Positions 42,353 through 49,769 of a stretch of DNA of 64,000 nt are shown here, piece by piece. Origin of the DNA: an uncultured Eubacteriales bacterium (GTDB lineage: Bacteria; Bacillota; Clostridia; Oscillospirales; CAG-272); contig URAP01000004.1 in NCBI GenBank assembly GCA_900545935.1, positions 1-64,000 on the forward strand. The letters run 5' to 3'. Numbering within the stretch: position 1 is the first letter of the stretch; each line of letters opens with the position of its first letter. Made by a program: the position numbers and the translations under genes. The notes beneath the pieces are model-generated. The model saw only the letters and a program-made list of their open reading frames with translations, ran no database searches and had not been told where the DNA came from.

Positions 42353-42622
42353 CGGTACTTGAGGAATATTATCTGCGTATGTTGGATGCGTAGCTTTGCC
42401 GGCTCTGCACTCGATAGAATTACGTCGAACCGATTACTTGACCGATATAAAGGAATGGCTCCCGTCAACTTATGTCAACAGGAGCGTTCACCGGCAAAGA
42501 ACCGCAATTTGGGTTGAAACGTGTTGAAAGGGTGCAGCTTCGGATCGAGGGCGTTTTTCGGTTTAATTGAAGCACTATCGGCGTACTATAACACTAAAAT
42601 GCTGCTTTTTGCCAAGTTAGTT

Positions 42623-42709
42623 TGGTGCCGGTGGCGGGGGTCGAACCCGCACGGTATTGCTACCAACGGATTTTGAATCCGTCACGTCTGCCAATTCCAT
42701 CACACCGGC
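42623..42709 (-). tRNA. tRNA-Leu (anticodon CAA)
   Basis: An 87-nt class II tRNA read on the minus strand. It begins GCCGGTGTGATGG, has a long variable arm, a TTCAAAA anticodon loop with CAA, a GGTTCGACCCC T-arm, and an encoded CCA end. Confidence 0.93.
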
Positions 42710-42798
42710 GTACTCGTATATAATACCATAGTACCGGCAAAAAATCAATAGCCGGGGAGAAATTTTCGGTAGGTCGTGATTATTTTTGATAAAACATA

Positions 42799-42827
42799 TT
42801 GACAAATCACCCGCTTTGTGCTATAAT
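42799..42827 (+). promoter_or_regulatory. Promoter of tRNA-Gly
   Basis: TTGACA 42799-42804, 17-bp spacer, TATAAT 42822-42827: a full consensus. Confidence 0.9.
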
Positions 42828-42848
42828 TCAAACGTTCACCGATAATAT

Positions 42849-42922
42849 GCGAGTGTAGTTCAATGGTAGAATCCCAGCCTTCCAAGCTGGTCGCGTGGGT
42901 TCGATTCCCATCACTCGCTCCA
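42849..42922 (+). tRNA. tRNA-Gly (anticodon TCC)
   Basis: A 74-nt tRNA from GCGAGTG to an encoded CCA. D-arm TAGTTCAATGGTAGA, anticodon loop CTTCCAA (TCC), T-arm GGTTCGATTCC. Confidence 0.95.
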
Positions 42923-42927
42923 TCATG

Positions 42928-42970
42928 CCACCGTAATCCGGAAGGATTACGGTGTTTTTTTCTTTTTTTG
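42928..42970 (+). terminator. Terminator after tRNA-Gly
   Basis: CACCGTAATCC / GGATTACGGTG stem with a GGAA-type loop, followed by T7CT7. Confidence 0.95.
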
Positions 42971-43137
42971 TCGTATAGTTGTATGATTAAAAGAATACTG
43001 CGTTGCGGCGCCGATAAGGTTCGCGGTGCGGCAATTTGTTTTTAATTGATGCATATATCGAAAATCGGACTTTTATGATGAAAAATGAATTGCCTCACCG
43101 TTGATCATCAGCCCGACCCGGCGAGCCTTTAACGAGC

Positions 43138-43800
43138 TTATACCTTCATAACAAAATGGCTTTTATGAAAATCAATAAGCCCCTCGCGGCGCAGTTTACC
43201 GAGCTCGAGCGAAAGCCCGCTGCGCTCGACCGCAAGGTAATCGGCGAGCTGCTGCCTTGAAAAGGGAATATCAAACTCATATTTTTCGAGTCGCTGCGCC
43301 TCTGCGGAGAGGTAGGACATCAGCTTTGCGCGCGTCGTGCGCTGCCCCGTATGTGTGAGCTTTCCCTCAAGATGCAGGTTTTTCTCGGCGAGCACGCCGA
43401 GCAGATTTCGGATAATACGGCTGTGATGCTCGCATGCGGACGGACAGATATTCAGAACACGCTTGACATTCAGAAACATTGCGATAACCGGCGTTTCTGC
43501 CGAGACGCTAACATTCAACACCGAGCCGGGCGCGCATGCATACGCGGCGGCAAAGGTCTGCCCCGGTCCCGACTTGGAGAGAATATTGCGGTTGCCCCAG
43601 ATATCCTCCTGTATTATCAGAACGCTCCCCGACAGCACGAGACCAATCGATTCCGTCGTATCTCCGGCGCGAAGCAGAAATGTATCCTTCGGAAAGCTCT
43701 CGGTCTTTGTGTCGAGGCAGGTGAGCATGGCTGCGATCTCTTCCTCGGTAATTCCCAAAAATAGCTGAGATGAGCGAATAACGGATAAAAATTCTTTCAT
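43138..43800 (-). CDS. Crp/Fnr-family transcriptional regulator
   Basis: 220 residues. The N-terminal cyclic-nucleotide-binding-type beta barrel (FLLRAGDTTESIGLVLSGSV) is followed by a dimerisation helix and a C-terminal winged HTH (FSRQQLADYLAVERSGLSLE). No N-terminal cysteine cluster for an iron-sulfur sensor is present, which argues against classical Fnr. GAAAGAAG lies upstream of the ATG at 43800. It is divergent from a ferredoxin-domain gene and shares the intergenic palindrome. Related pairs in Clostridia respond to nitrosative or redox stress. Confidence 0.88.
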   Translation of the reverse strand: MKEFLSVIRSSQLFLGITEEEIAAMLTCLDTKTESFPKDTFLLRAGDTTESIGLVLSGSVLIIQEDIWGNRNILSKSGPGQTFAAAYACAPGSVLNVSVSAETPVIAMFLNVKRVLNICPSACEHHSRIIRNLLGVLAEKNLHLEGKLTHTGQRTTRAKLMSYLSAEAQRLEKYEFDIPFSRQQLADYLAVERSGLSLELGKLRREGLIDFHKSHFVMKV

Positions 43801-43814
43801 ATAAATCTTCTTTC

Positions 43815-43856
43815 GTTGAAAATTCAACAGAATTGTTGTGTCTATTATACTATAAT
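43815..43856 (+). promoter_or_regulatory. Activator-type promoter with FNR-like palindrome
   Basis: GTTGAA-AA-TTCAAC at 43815-43828, then TATAAT at 43851-43856; no -35 consensus is present. With a start near 43863, the palindrome is centred at -41.5, the class II Crp/Fnr activation position. The site also lies about 15 bp upstream of the divergent regulator's start codon, allowing autoregulation. Confidence 0.65.
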
Positions 43857-43884
43857 ATACATAAAGAATCAAGGAGGCTATGTT

Positions 43885-44604
43885 ATGAAAAGAAGAATTA
43901 TTGAGATAGACAGAGATAAATGCAACGGCTGCGGCGCTTGTGCCGATGCTTGCCACGAGGGCGCGATAGCTATGGTCGACGGCAAGGCGCAGCTTATGCG
44001 CGACGATTACTGCGACGGTCTCGGCGATTGCCTGCCGACCTGTCCCACCGGCGCGATCGCCTTTGTAGAGCGTGAAGCGGTCGCTTACGACGAAAAAACG
44101 GCTATGGAGAATAAGCAGAAAAGGATGCAGGAGAAGATGAAAAAAGAGGGAATGACTCTGCCGTGCGGCTGCCCGGGAACGCAGTCGAGAAGAATAGAGC
44201 GTGCGGAACACACCGAGACAGAGCTCTCACGCGAATCTGTCAGCCGACTGTCGCAGTGGCCGGTGCAGATAAAGCTCGTCCCTGTGAATGCACCGTATTT
44301 TGACGGCGCAAAGCTGCTTATTGCCGCCGATTGTACGGCATACGCATATGCGGCATTTCACGAGCACTTTATCAGAGGGCATATTACCCTTGTCGGCTGC
44401 CCGAAGCTCGACAGTGTTGACTATTCGGAGAAGCTCACCGAAATTATCCGCAAAAATGACATCAAGAGTGTGACTGTTGTCCGGATGGAGGTCCCATGCT
44501 GCGGAGGATTGGAGCACGCGGCAAAAACGGCATTGCAGAAGAGCGGAAAGTTTATTCCGTGGCAGGTCGTGACTATTTCTACCGACGGCAGGATACTTGA
44601 CTGA
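43885..44604 (+). CDS. 4Fe-4S ferredoxin-domain protein, Crp/Fnr-associated
   Basis: 239 residues. A 2[4Fe-4S] ferredoxin domain occupies residues 1-65 (CNGCGACADACHEGA and CDGLGDCLPTCPTGA; the second cluster has a spaced first cysteine). A 50-residue linker contains LPCGCPGTQS, and an unrecognised C-terminal domain carries LIAADCTAYAY, LVGCPKLDS and MEVPCCGG. AAGGAGG precedes the ATG at 43885. The extra conserved cysteines suggest a third metal or disulfide site. It is probably the regulator's target, in electron transfer or redox stress; the reaction is unknown. Confidence 0.8.
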   Translation: MKRRIIEIDRDKCNGCGACADACHEGAIAMVDGKAQLMRDDYCDGLGDCLPTCPTGAIAFVEREAVAYDEKTAMENKQKRMQEKMKKEGMTLPCGCPGTQSRRIERAEHTETELSRESVSRLSQWPVQIKLVPVNAPYFDGAKLLIAADCTAYAYAAFHEHFIRGHITLVGCPKLDSVDYSEKLTEIIRKNDIKSVTVVRMEVPCCGGLEHAAKTALQKSGKFIPWQVVTISTDGRILD

Positions 44605-44621
44605 CATGATATTCGGGTACA

Positions 44622-44765
44622 ACACGTAAACATGCCATAGGCGGCAACCGCCGATCTATAATGGGACGACGTGCAAATATGCCTCGGCGGAGGCCGCCGA
44701 TTTATAACCGCGCAAATATGCCATGCCTCGGCGGCAGCCTCCGCTCTATGCGGCGCTGATCCGCT
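44622..44765. repeat. Degenerate GC-rich repeats, about 42-48 bp
   Basis: Three loose copies of (G)CAAATATGCC...TCGGCGG.GGCC.CCGATTTATA begin near 44625, 44670 and 44711. Each contains a self-complementary CGGCGG/CCGCCG core. Confidence 0.5.
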
Positions 44766-45268
44766 CAGATAGGCTCTGTGCAAATTATTATTCAGTCCGC
44801 TGTGACCGTTTTGTGTTTACAGCAGACTGATTCTGTTTATCCGGTCGTGATGGAGTGCCGTATACCCGCATAAGAAGATCGGCTCGTATCGAACCTGCAT
44901 AGATTTTTTTGTTGATTTATCGGAAAGTCGAGACGGGATTCTTGTGAATGAGACGGCATGTGAGACTTTTTATCATAAAATGTCTTTCTTTTTACGATGT
45001 TATATGATATAATACAAATATAAGCATGAAAAGTATCTCACAGTCGCAATGCGGCGATTTTTGATTTCTTGCCGTATCAAACGGTTGCCGACAATAGGAC
45101 AAAGCAATGGCAATTTGCGTTTTTATCCTATGCTTACAGGCTCGATGCGGTCTTAATGACATTCATGGCTTGAATATTTTATACCGGTTATGAAATTCAG
45201 TCCCGATACCGTCATCTGACGGAGCGGGAACGGATATACTTAATAAGAAAAAAGGAAGGCTTTCTCCA
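44766..45268. other. Intergenic region before the liaF-like gene
   Basis: About 500 bp with no supportable gene. A TATAAT at 45008-45013 without a good -35 may be the promoter of the downstream envelope-stress pair; the leader would be about 250 nt. Confidence 0.4.
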
Positions 45269-45952
45269 ATGAAAAAAATGAGCGGAATTCTATGGGGCAT
45301 TGCAATAACGGCGGTAGGCGTTATTCTCGCACTGAATGCCATCGGTCTTACAGACATCAATATCTTCTTTCACGGCTGGTGGACGCTGTTTATTATTGTT
45401 CCGTCCTTTATCGGTCTGGTCACCGACCGTAACAAGACCGGCAGTATAATCGGACTGTGCATCGGCGTTTGTCTGCTGCTCGGCTGCCTCGGAATACTCA
45501 GCCTCTCTATGGTGTGGAAGCTGCTCGTGCCCGCTGTGATAGTCGTGATAGGTGTTCGCCTGATAATCCGTGCGGTAATGCCGGATAAGGGCGCGAGGGT
45601 ATGGAAGGATATCAAGATCGAGGGCGACAACGTAGGTCAGGGAAATGCAACCTTTTCCGGCGCAAAGCTGAATTATGACGGCAGAGCTTTCCACGGCGCG
45701 GAGCTTAACGCGGTGTTCGGAGGTGTCGAGTGCGACCTGCGCGGCGCGACCTTTGAGGGCGACAGCGCTATCAACGCAAGCGCCATCTTCGGCGGCATTG
45801 ATATTTTTGTGCCCGACGGGATAAACGTCTGTCTGCGTTCGAGCTCTATCTTCGGCGGCGCTTCCGACAAGCTCAACCGTCCGCATATCGAGGGCGCACC
45901 CACGTTATATGTGAACGCGACCTGCGTTTTCGGAGGGCTTGAACTGAAATGA
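45269..45952 (+). CDS. LiaF-like membrane protein
   Basis: 227 residues. Four transmembrane segments occupy residues 1-110 (LiaF N-terminal/DUF5668-like). A soluble LiaF-type C-terminal domain follows, with repeated FGG motifs (NAVFGGVECDLRGATFEG, ASAIFGGIDIFVPDG, SSIFGGASD, CVFGGLELK). LiaF proteins modulate cell-envelope-stress two-component systems, but no liaR/liaS genes are here. The 4-bp ATGA overlap with the next gene shows coupling. Confidence 0.8.
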   Translation: MKKMSGILWGIAITAVGVILALNAIGLTDINIFFHGWWTLFIIVPSFIGLVTDRNKTGSIIGLCIGVCLLLGCLGILSLSMVWKLLVPAVIVVIGVRLIIRAVMPDKGARVWKDIKIEGDNVGQGNATFSGAKLNYDGRAFHGAELNAVFGGVECDLRGATFEGDSAINASAIFGGIDIFVPDGINVCLRSSSIFGGASDKLNRPHIEGAPTLYVNATCVFGGLELK

Positions 45953-46773
45953 CATCCTTTCAGAAATTTATAAAATACTGTGCAATCGCACTGGCTGCCG
46001 TTATTATCGTCTCGATCGTCGGCGGTGCCGCTTGGGGTATTTCGGCGATAGTCGGGCTTGCCGACGGCGTGCAGCGCGGTGAATATGAGGGGGCTGACGG
46101 AGATATGAATAGGTATTCTGTAAGCGGAGATATAACCGCAGTGATTATTGATGTGTCGGCTGCGCGGATCTGTGTCGGTACCGGCGAGACGTTGTCTCTT
46201 GAGAGCACGATTTCCGACCTGACAGTAAAAAATGACGGCGGCAGACTTGTAATCAAGGACAAGAAACATATTATCTACAACAACAGCAACAAGAATACTG
46301 TCGATCTTACGCTCCCGGAGGGAATCACTCTCGACGAGCTCGATATAGACGGCGGTGCGGGAACGCTCGATGTAAGCGGTATCACCTCGCGCCGGCTGTC
46401 CGTTGATATCGGTGCAGGCAGTACCAGACTCTCGTCGCTGACCGTTACCGAGAGCGCGGATATAGACGGCGGCGCGGGCAGACTGGTCATTGACGGCTGC
46501 GATATTACCGCTCTTGACTTTGATATGGGAACCGGAAAGGCGGTGCTTGACTGCCGTCTGTCCGGAGATTGCAGCATAGATCAGGGCGTAGGAGCGCTCG
46601 AGCTCACGCTCCGCGGCACCCCGAACGACTATCGCATCAAGCTCGATAAGGGTATCGGCTCGGCAAGGCTCGGCGGCTCCGGCGTGGGAGACGGGACCTA
46701 TGGCAGCGGTGCCTGTACCGTTGATCTGGACGGCGGTATCGGTTCGATGATCATCGACTTTGCTGAGGATTGA
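45949..46773 (+). CDS. DUF4097-type membrane-anchored beta-repeat protein
   Basis: 274 residues: one N-terminal transmembrane helix (about 9-35), then an extracytoplasmic beta-solenoid-like region of the DUF4097 kind. Its recurring turns are LDIDGGAGTLDVSG, VDIGAGSTRLSSL, IDGGAGRLVIDG and LDGGIGSMIIDF. It overlaps the LiaF-like gene by 4 bp, and the pair probably acts together at the envelope. Function is inferred from family and context only. Confidence 0.8.
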   Translation: MTSFQKFIKYCAIALAAVIIVSIVGGAAWGISAIVGLADGVQRGEYEGADGDMNRYSVSGDITAVIIDVSAARICVGTGETLSLESTISDLTVKNDGGRLVIKDKKHIIYNNSNKNTVDLTLPEGITLDELDIDGGAGTLDVSGITSRRLSVDIGAGSTRLSSLTVTESADIDGGAGRLVIDGCDITALDFDMGTGKAVLDCRLSGDCSIDQGVGALELTLRGTPNDYRIKLDKGIGSARLGGSGVGDGTYGSGACTVDLDGGIGSMIIDFAED

Positions 46774-46920
46774 GCGATTCGGCGGCTTTGCCGAAACCGT
46801 GCTGCGGCTGATATGGAGATGGATATCCTTGATCTGTCGGGCTTGCCTTATGTAGGATATGCCGCGCCGGAGCGCGGTATACGACCGCTTGTCAATGATA
46901 GGGTCGTAACGTAAATATAT

Positions 46921-46976
46921 GAAAATACTGCGGAGCAGCTGTTTTATCGACGGCTGTCCGCAGTATTTTTCGTTTT
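46921..46976. terminator. Bidirectional terminator
   Basis: AAATACTGCGG / CCGCAGTATTT stem with T5CGT7 on the plus strand, between convergent genes. Confidence 0.85.
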
Positions 46977-47109
46977 TTTCGCTCTATTGCCGTCGCGGAC
47001 GCGCCGATTTTCGGCATGGATATGTGAGGAACGATAGAGGAATGATAAAATATTATTCGGCTTATGCGGCGTGCGGAAGATCGGTCGGAAGCTCCGTCCG
47101 ACGCTTTGA

Positions 47110-48846
47110 TTATTCCTCCACCATCGGCGGAGTAAAGCTCTCGATGGCGGCGCGCAGTTTCGGGTGGTGTATTACGAAATGGATGGCGGGTGCATTGCTC
47201 TTGGATATCATAGCCCACCGTCCTTCATGGATGAGTATACATAGATTTCTGAACGGATTTGCCGCGGTGAGCGTGACGGTATAGTTCGGGTGCTCTTCCG
47301 CAAAGCTAAGGGTCTGCTCGATATGCTCACGGTATTCGTCGGGCGTGTATGTGATATCATGCCCGTAGAAAAGCCCCGAGAGCGGGAGCACAGCCGGGTG
47401 ACGTGAGAATTCTTCGTCGTTTAGCTGAGGTATTTCATCCTCTATCGTGCCGACGGTAAGTAACTGCTCGGAACGCTTGAGCTGCGATGCGGCATATTCG
47501 TGTATCCTTGCACGTTCCTCTTCGGATACCGAATTTCTGCGCAGTATGTGCTCGAGCATATCGGGAGAAATGGTGTATATCGGCGGTGCAGAGAGAATGC
47601 TGCGCCTGCGTCCGTTCTGCTTCAGGTCGGTGAGCAGAAAGGCGCTCAGCTCGCCCGCGCGTTCCTCTCGATAGATCTCCATCAGCGGAGTTGCGTTTTT
47701 CAGCAGATCGTCCGCGCGCCGGCGGTAGTAGGCTATGTCCTCCTTGGTCTTTGAGAGATAGTACCGCCCGTCCGAATGATATCCGGCAATAGCCTCACCC
47801 GATAGTGCGGCGGCTCCCGAAACACGCAGAAAGTGATTAAAGGCACCGCTCTGCGGCGAACGCAGGTAATACGGAGATATCTGACCGGTCATGTACATCG
47901 GTATCCAGCTCTCGAGACCGAGCATCATCTCGTCGAACGAGCGTTCGAGGTTGTGGATATTATTCAGGTGCAGTCCCTTTTTCAGCATCATAGCCATGCC
48001 GAACATCCATTTCTTCGGGAATTCGGGGTCTTTCGCCATTTCCGTCATCGGCATATCGCTGTACAGCGTGACCGGCTCTGTCGATTTTGAAAGCACCGTC
48101 GCCTTGAGAAAGTCGAGCTCGCTGTCCATCATCTCTCGAAGCCCGTAGTACATTTTAGAGGTCGGGAGCTGAAAAGGAAGCGTCGGTACCTTCAGCTCGT
48201 CGAATTTGATAGCTTTAATATACACACCGAGGTCAAAGCTGTCGAGCTTTGCAAGAAATCCCGAGATGCTGCTTTCTTTCTGCTCTCCGGTACTGCCGCC
48301 GAGCAGCCAGTCACGCAGACGGGTAAAGCGTACCGAGCGGTCTGATAGCTCGTCCGGCTCCGCCCCTATCAAATGTGCGAGGACCTGAAGGTCGGTCTCG
48401 GAATCAAGCTCATGAGCGGTAAATGCGGCGACGTCAGATGCAAAATGCTCCGGATCTGACGGCTGTCTCTCGCCGCTGCGAAAACGGAAAACGGTCGATA
48501 CATCGTAGTTTGCCTGACGGCATAGCTTTGAGATGTTCAGACCGGCAGCGGATATGAGGGCTGAAAAATTTGCCCTGAGCTGCTCCTTGTCGGTGGTCTT
48601 TATATCATCACAGGCGAGAAAGCTCTCGCGTATCTCCGCTTCGCTCGGCATATCTGCCTCCGATGATGCCGGTGCGGCAAGCGCGGCGCACAGCTTCATC
48701 AGCTGCTCCGAGTCTGCTTCCGGTACGCGTTCTCCAGAGCGATAGCGGCTGAGTGTAGCGGGGGAAATGCCCGAGACTGCACTGAGCTCCTTTGCGGTAC
48801 AGCCCGCCGCGGTGATATATTCATTCAGCTTCTCATTGAATTTCAT
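47110..48846 (-). CDS. Large XRE regulator with two N-terminal HTH domains
   Basis: 578 residues. Residues 8-50 form one XRE HTH (CTAKELSAVSGISPATLSRY, then RSGERVP). Residues 90-125 form a second with the same ending (LNISKLCRQANYDVSTVFRF, then RSGERQP). The remaining ~430 residues are soluble, helical and unrecognised, likely a sensor or effector domain. GAGG lies eight bases before the ATG. No partner gene is adjacent. The protein type seems lineage-specific. Confidence 0.7.
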   Translation of the reverse strand: MKFNEKLNEYITAAGCTAKELSAVSGISPATLSRYRSGERVPEADSEQLMKLCAALAAPASSEADMPSEAEIRESFLACDDIKTTDKEQLRANFSALISAAGLNISKLCRQANYDVSTVFRFRSGERQPSDPEHFASDVAAFTAHELDSETDLQVLAHLIGAEPDELSDRSVRFTRLRDWLLGGSTGEQKESSISGFLAKLDSFDLGVYIKAIKFDELKVPTLPFQLPTSKMYYGLREMMDSELDFLKATVLSKSTEPVTLYSDMPMTEMAKDPEFPKKWMFGMAMMLKKGLHLNNIHNLERSFDEMMLGLESWIPMYMTGQISPYYLRSPQSGAFNHFLRVSGAAALSGEAIAGYHSDGRYYLSKTKEDIAYYRRRADDLLKNATPLMEIYREERAGELSAFLLTDLKQNGRRRSILSAPPIYTISPDMLEHILRRNSVSEEERARIHEYAASQLKRSEQLLTVGTIEDEIPQLNDEEFSRHPAVLPLSGLFYGHDITYTPDEYREHIEQTLSFAEEHPNYTVTLTAANPFRNLCILIHEGRWAMISKSNAPAIHFVIHHPKLRAAIESFTPPMVEE

Positions 48847-48863
48847 GGCATTGACCTCTGCAT
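48843..48863 (-). CDS. Possible 6-codon upstream ORF coupled to the double-HTH gene
   Basis: The reading frame MQRSMP has GGAGG 12 bases upstream. Its TGA overlaps the main ATG as ATGA, and it contains the main gene's ribosome-binding site. It may couple or attenuate translation; it is short enough to be chance. Confidence 0.3.
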   Translation of the reverse strand: MQRSMP

Positions 48864-48890
48864 TATTTGTTTATTCCTCCGTTATTTTCT

Positions 48891-48919
48891 ATTATAACCG
48901 TTATTTTTCTGAAATACAA
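48891..48919 (-). promoter_or_regulatory. Promoter of the double-HTH gene
   Basis: On the minus strand, TTGTAT (48914-48919), 17-bp spacer, TATAAT (48891-48896). Confidence 0.75.
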
Positions 48920-48972
48920 GAGCATTTTTTTCAGTGATTTCAAAAATGACATTTGACAAATCGGAAATTCTG

Positions 48973-49002
48973 TTGAAAAATCGGAGCTCGGCGGTATATT
49001 AT
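48973..49002 (+). promoter_or_regulatory. Candidate promoter of a non-coding transcript
   Basis: TTGAAA 48973-48978 followed 16-18 bp later by overlapping TATATT/TATTAT (48995-49002). Confidence 0.45.
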
Positions 49003-49007
49003 ATACG

Positions 49008-49328
49008 AAAGGACGTGTCGAAAGACCGCCCGGCAAGCTGCGTGCCGCCGTGAGTGCAGAACGCATATATTGTCTGTTTCCCGGGCTTTATCCGTCATAC
49101 CGCGTCTTTATTGCGGGATATTTGAATTACGCGATAGAGCACGGATTTGCGGCTTGAATCCGCATTGCTCTTGACGGTAAGGATCCGTGCTGATATGTGC
49201 GACGGCGGCATAGTTTATGCTTGATTTCTTTCAATATAATAATGTTCTCAAAAGAGCGTCGCTTATTTTATGCGCTTGCCCGTATCCTTTGCACCGAGCC
49301 TTGTATTATATGGCTCGGTTTTTTGATC
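49008..49328 (+). ncRNA. Candidate structured non-coding RNA of about 320 nt
   Basis: The segment runs from a plausible promoter to a clear intrinsic terminator and has no credible coding frame. It contains a long-range pair GCACGGAT (near 49138) with ATCCGTGC (near 49185) enclosing the small hairpin TGCGG-CTTGAAT-CCGCA, plus further GC-rich complementary blocks near the 5' end. I could not match it to 6S RNA, SRP RNA, RNase P, tmRNA or a known riboswitch. Confidence 0.4.
49293..49328 (+). terminator. Terminator of the candidate ncRNA
   Basis: ACCGAGCC / GGCTCGGT stem followed by T6. No gene ends upstream of it on the plus strand within 2.5 kb. Confidence 0.85.
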
Positions 49329-49627
49329 AAAATGATAACCGATCGGATATTTCACATCAAATAAACATATAATGGCAACGGATGCAGAGGAGTGTCGGGA
49401 TTGATTCATATTCATTTTTTCCCCCAATTGTCGAAATATGTAATGTTAAAATGCACAGAAAAGTTGCACAAATTTTGTGCCGTTTGTAGTCATTTACGAC
49501 CCGATTCATATTGCGTTAAAAAGGCAGAAAACCTTATAAAATAAGGCTTTTCGACGCTTTGGAGGAGATGTACAAGACGGACTTATTTTTGTTTGTGTAT
49601 ATTTAATAAAAAATGTGTGAAAATCGG
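49329..49627 (+). other. AT-rich intergenic region with palindromes
   Basis: It holds a 15-bp palindrome GCACAAATTTTGTGC (49466-49480), an AACCTTAT/ATAAGGCTT hairpin near 49530-49550 and an isolated TGTCGAA (49429-49435). No gene is seen. These may be regulatory sites for the secreted-protein gene. Confidence 0.4.
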
Positions 49628-49656
49628 TTGACATAAGCGCTAAATTATGATACAAT
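49628..49656 (+). promoter_or_regulatory. Promoter of the first giant secreted protein
   Basis: TTGACA 49628-49633, 17-bp spacer, TACAAT 49651-49656 with an extended -10 TG. The leader of about 107 nt has two hairpins (GCCGA/TCGGC near 49670 and CGGAGA/TCTCCG near 49706-49732). Confidence 0.85.
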
Positions 49657-49769
49657 TACAAGCGTAAGCCGAGTGTATCGGCATGTACAAATCTGAATTT
49701 GCCCGGCGGAGAGAAAGTGGGTGTGATTCTCCGAAGGCAAACCAAAAATTCTTTATAGGAGAAGAAAGT

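Noticed and set aside
27690..42360. Identification of the crossover dinucleotide, such as GA used by TnpX/TndX
   Set aside because: No identical dinucleotide occurs at symmetric distances outside the two inverted repeats, so I do not name a core sequence.
42326..42517. 63-codon frame between recombinase and tRNA-Leu
   Set aside because: No ribosome-binding site and it runs through the right inverted repeat; no recognisable sequence.
42623..42709. tRNA-Leu as the integration site of the mobile element
   Set aside because: No copy of the tRNA 3' end is seen at the left boundary near 27.7 kb, and the inverted repeat ends about 270 bp before the tRNA. Serine recombinases also seldom target tRNA genes.
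43801..44211. N-terminal extension of the Crp/Fnr regulator to 357 codons
   Set aside because: The extension runs antisense through the shared promoter and the ferredoxin gene; the ATG at 43800 has a ribosome-binding site and begins a normal-length Crp/Fnr protein.
49429..49435. Perfect 0A box TGTCGAA upstream of the first secreted-protein gene
   Set aside because: A 7-mer is expected several times by chance in 64 kb, and it lies about 200 bp from the promoter.
49720..49745. Cyclic-di-GMP riboswitch suggested by GGCAAACC in the leader of the first secreted protein
   Set aside because: Only this octamer resembles the GEMM motif; the flanking conserved stems and the second GACGCAAAGC-type block are missing.
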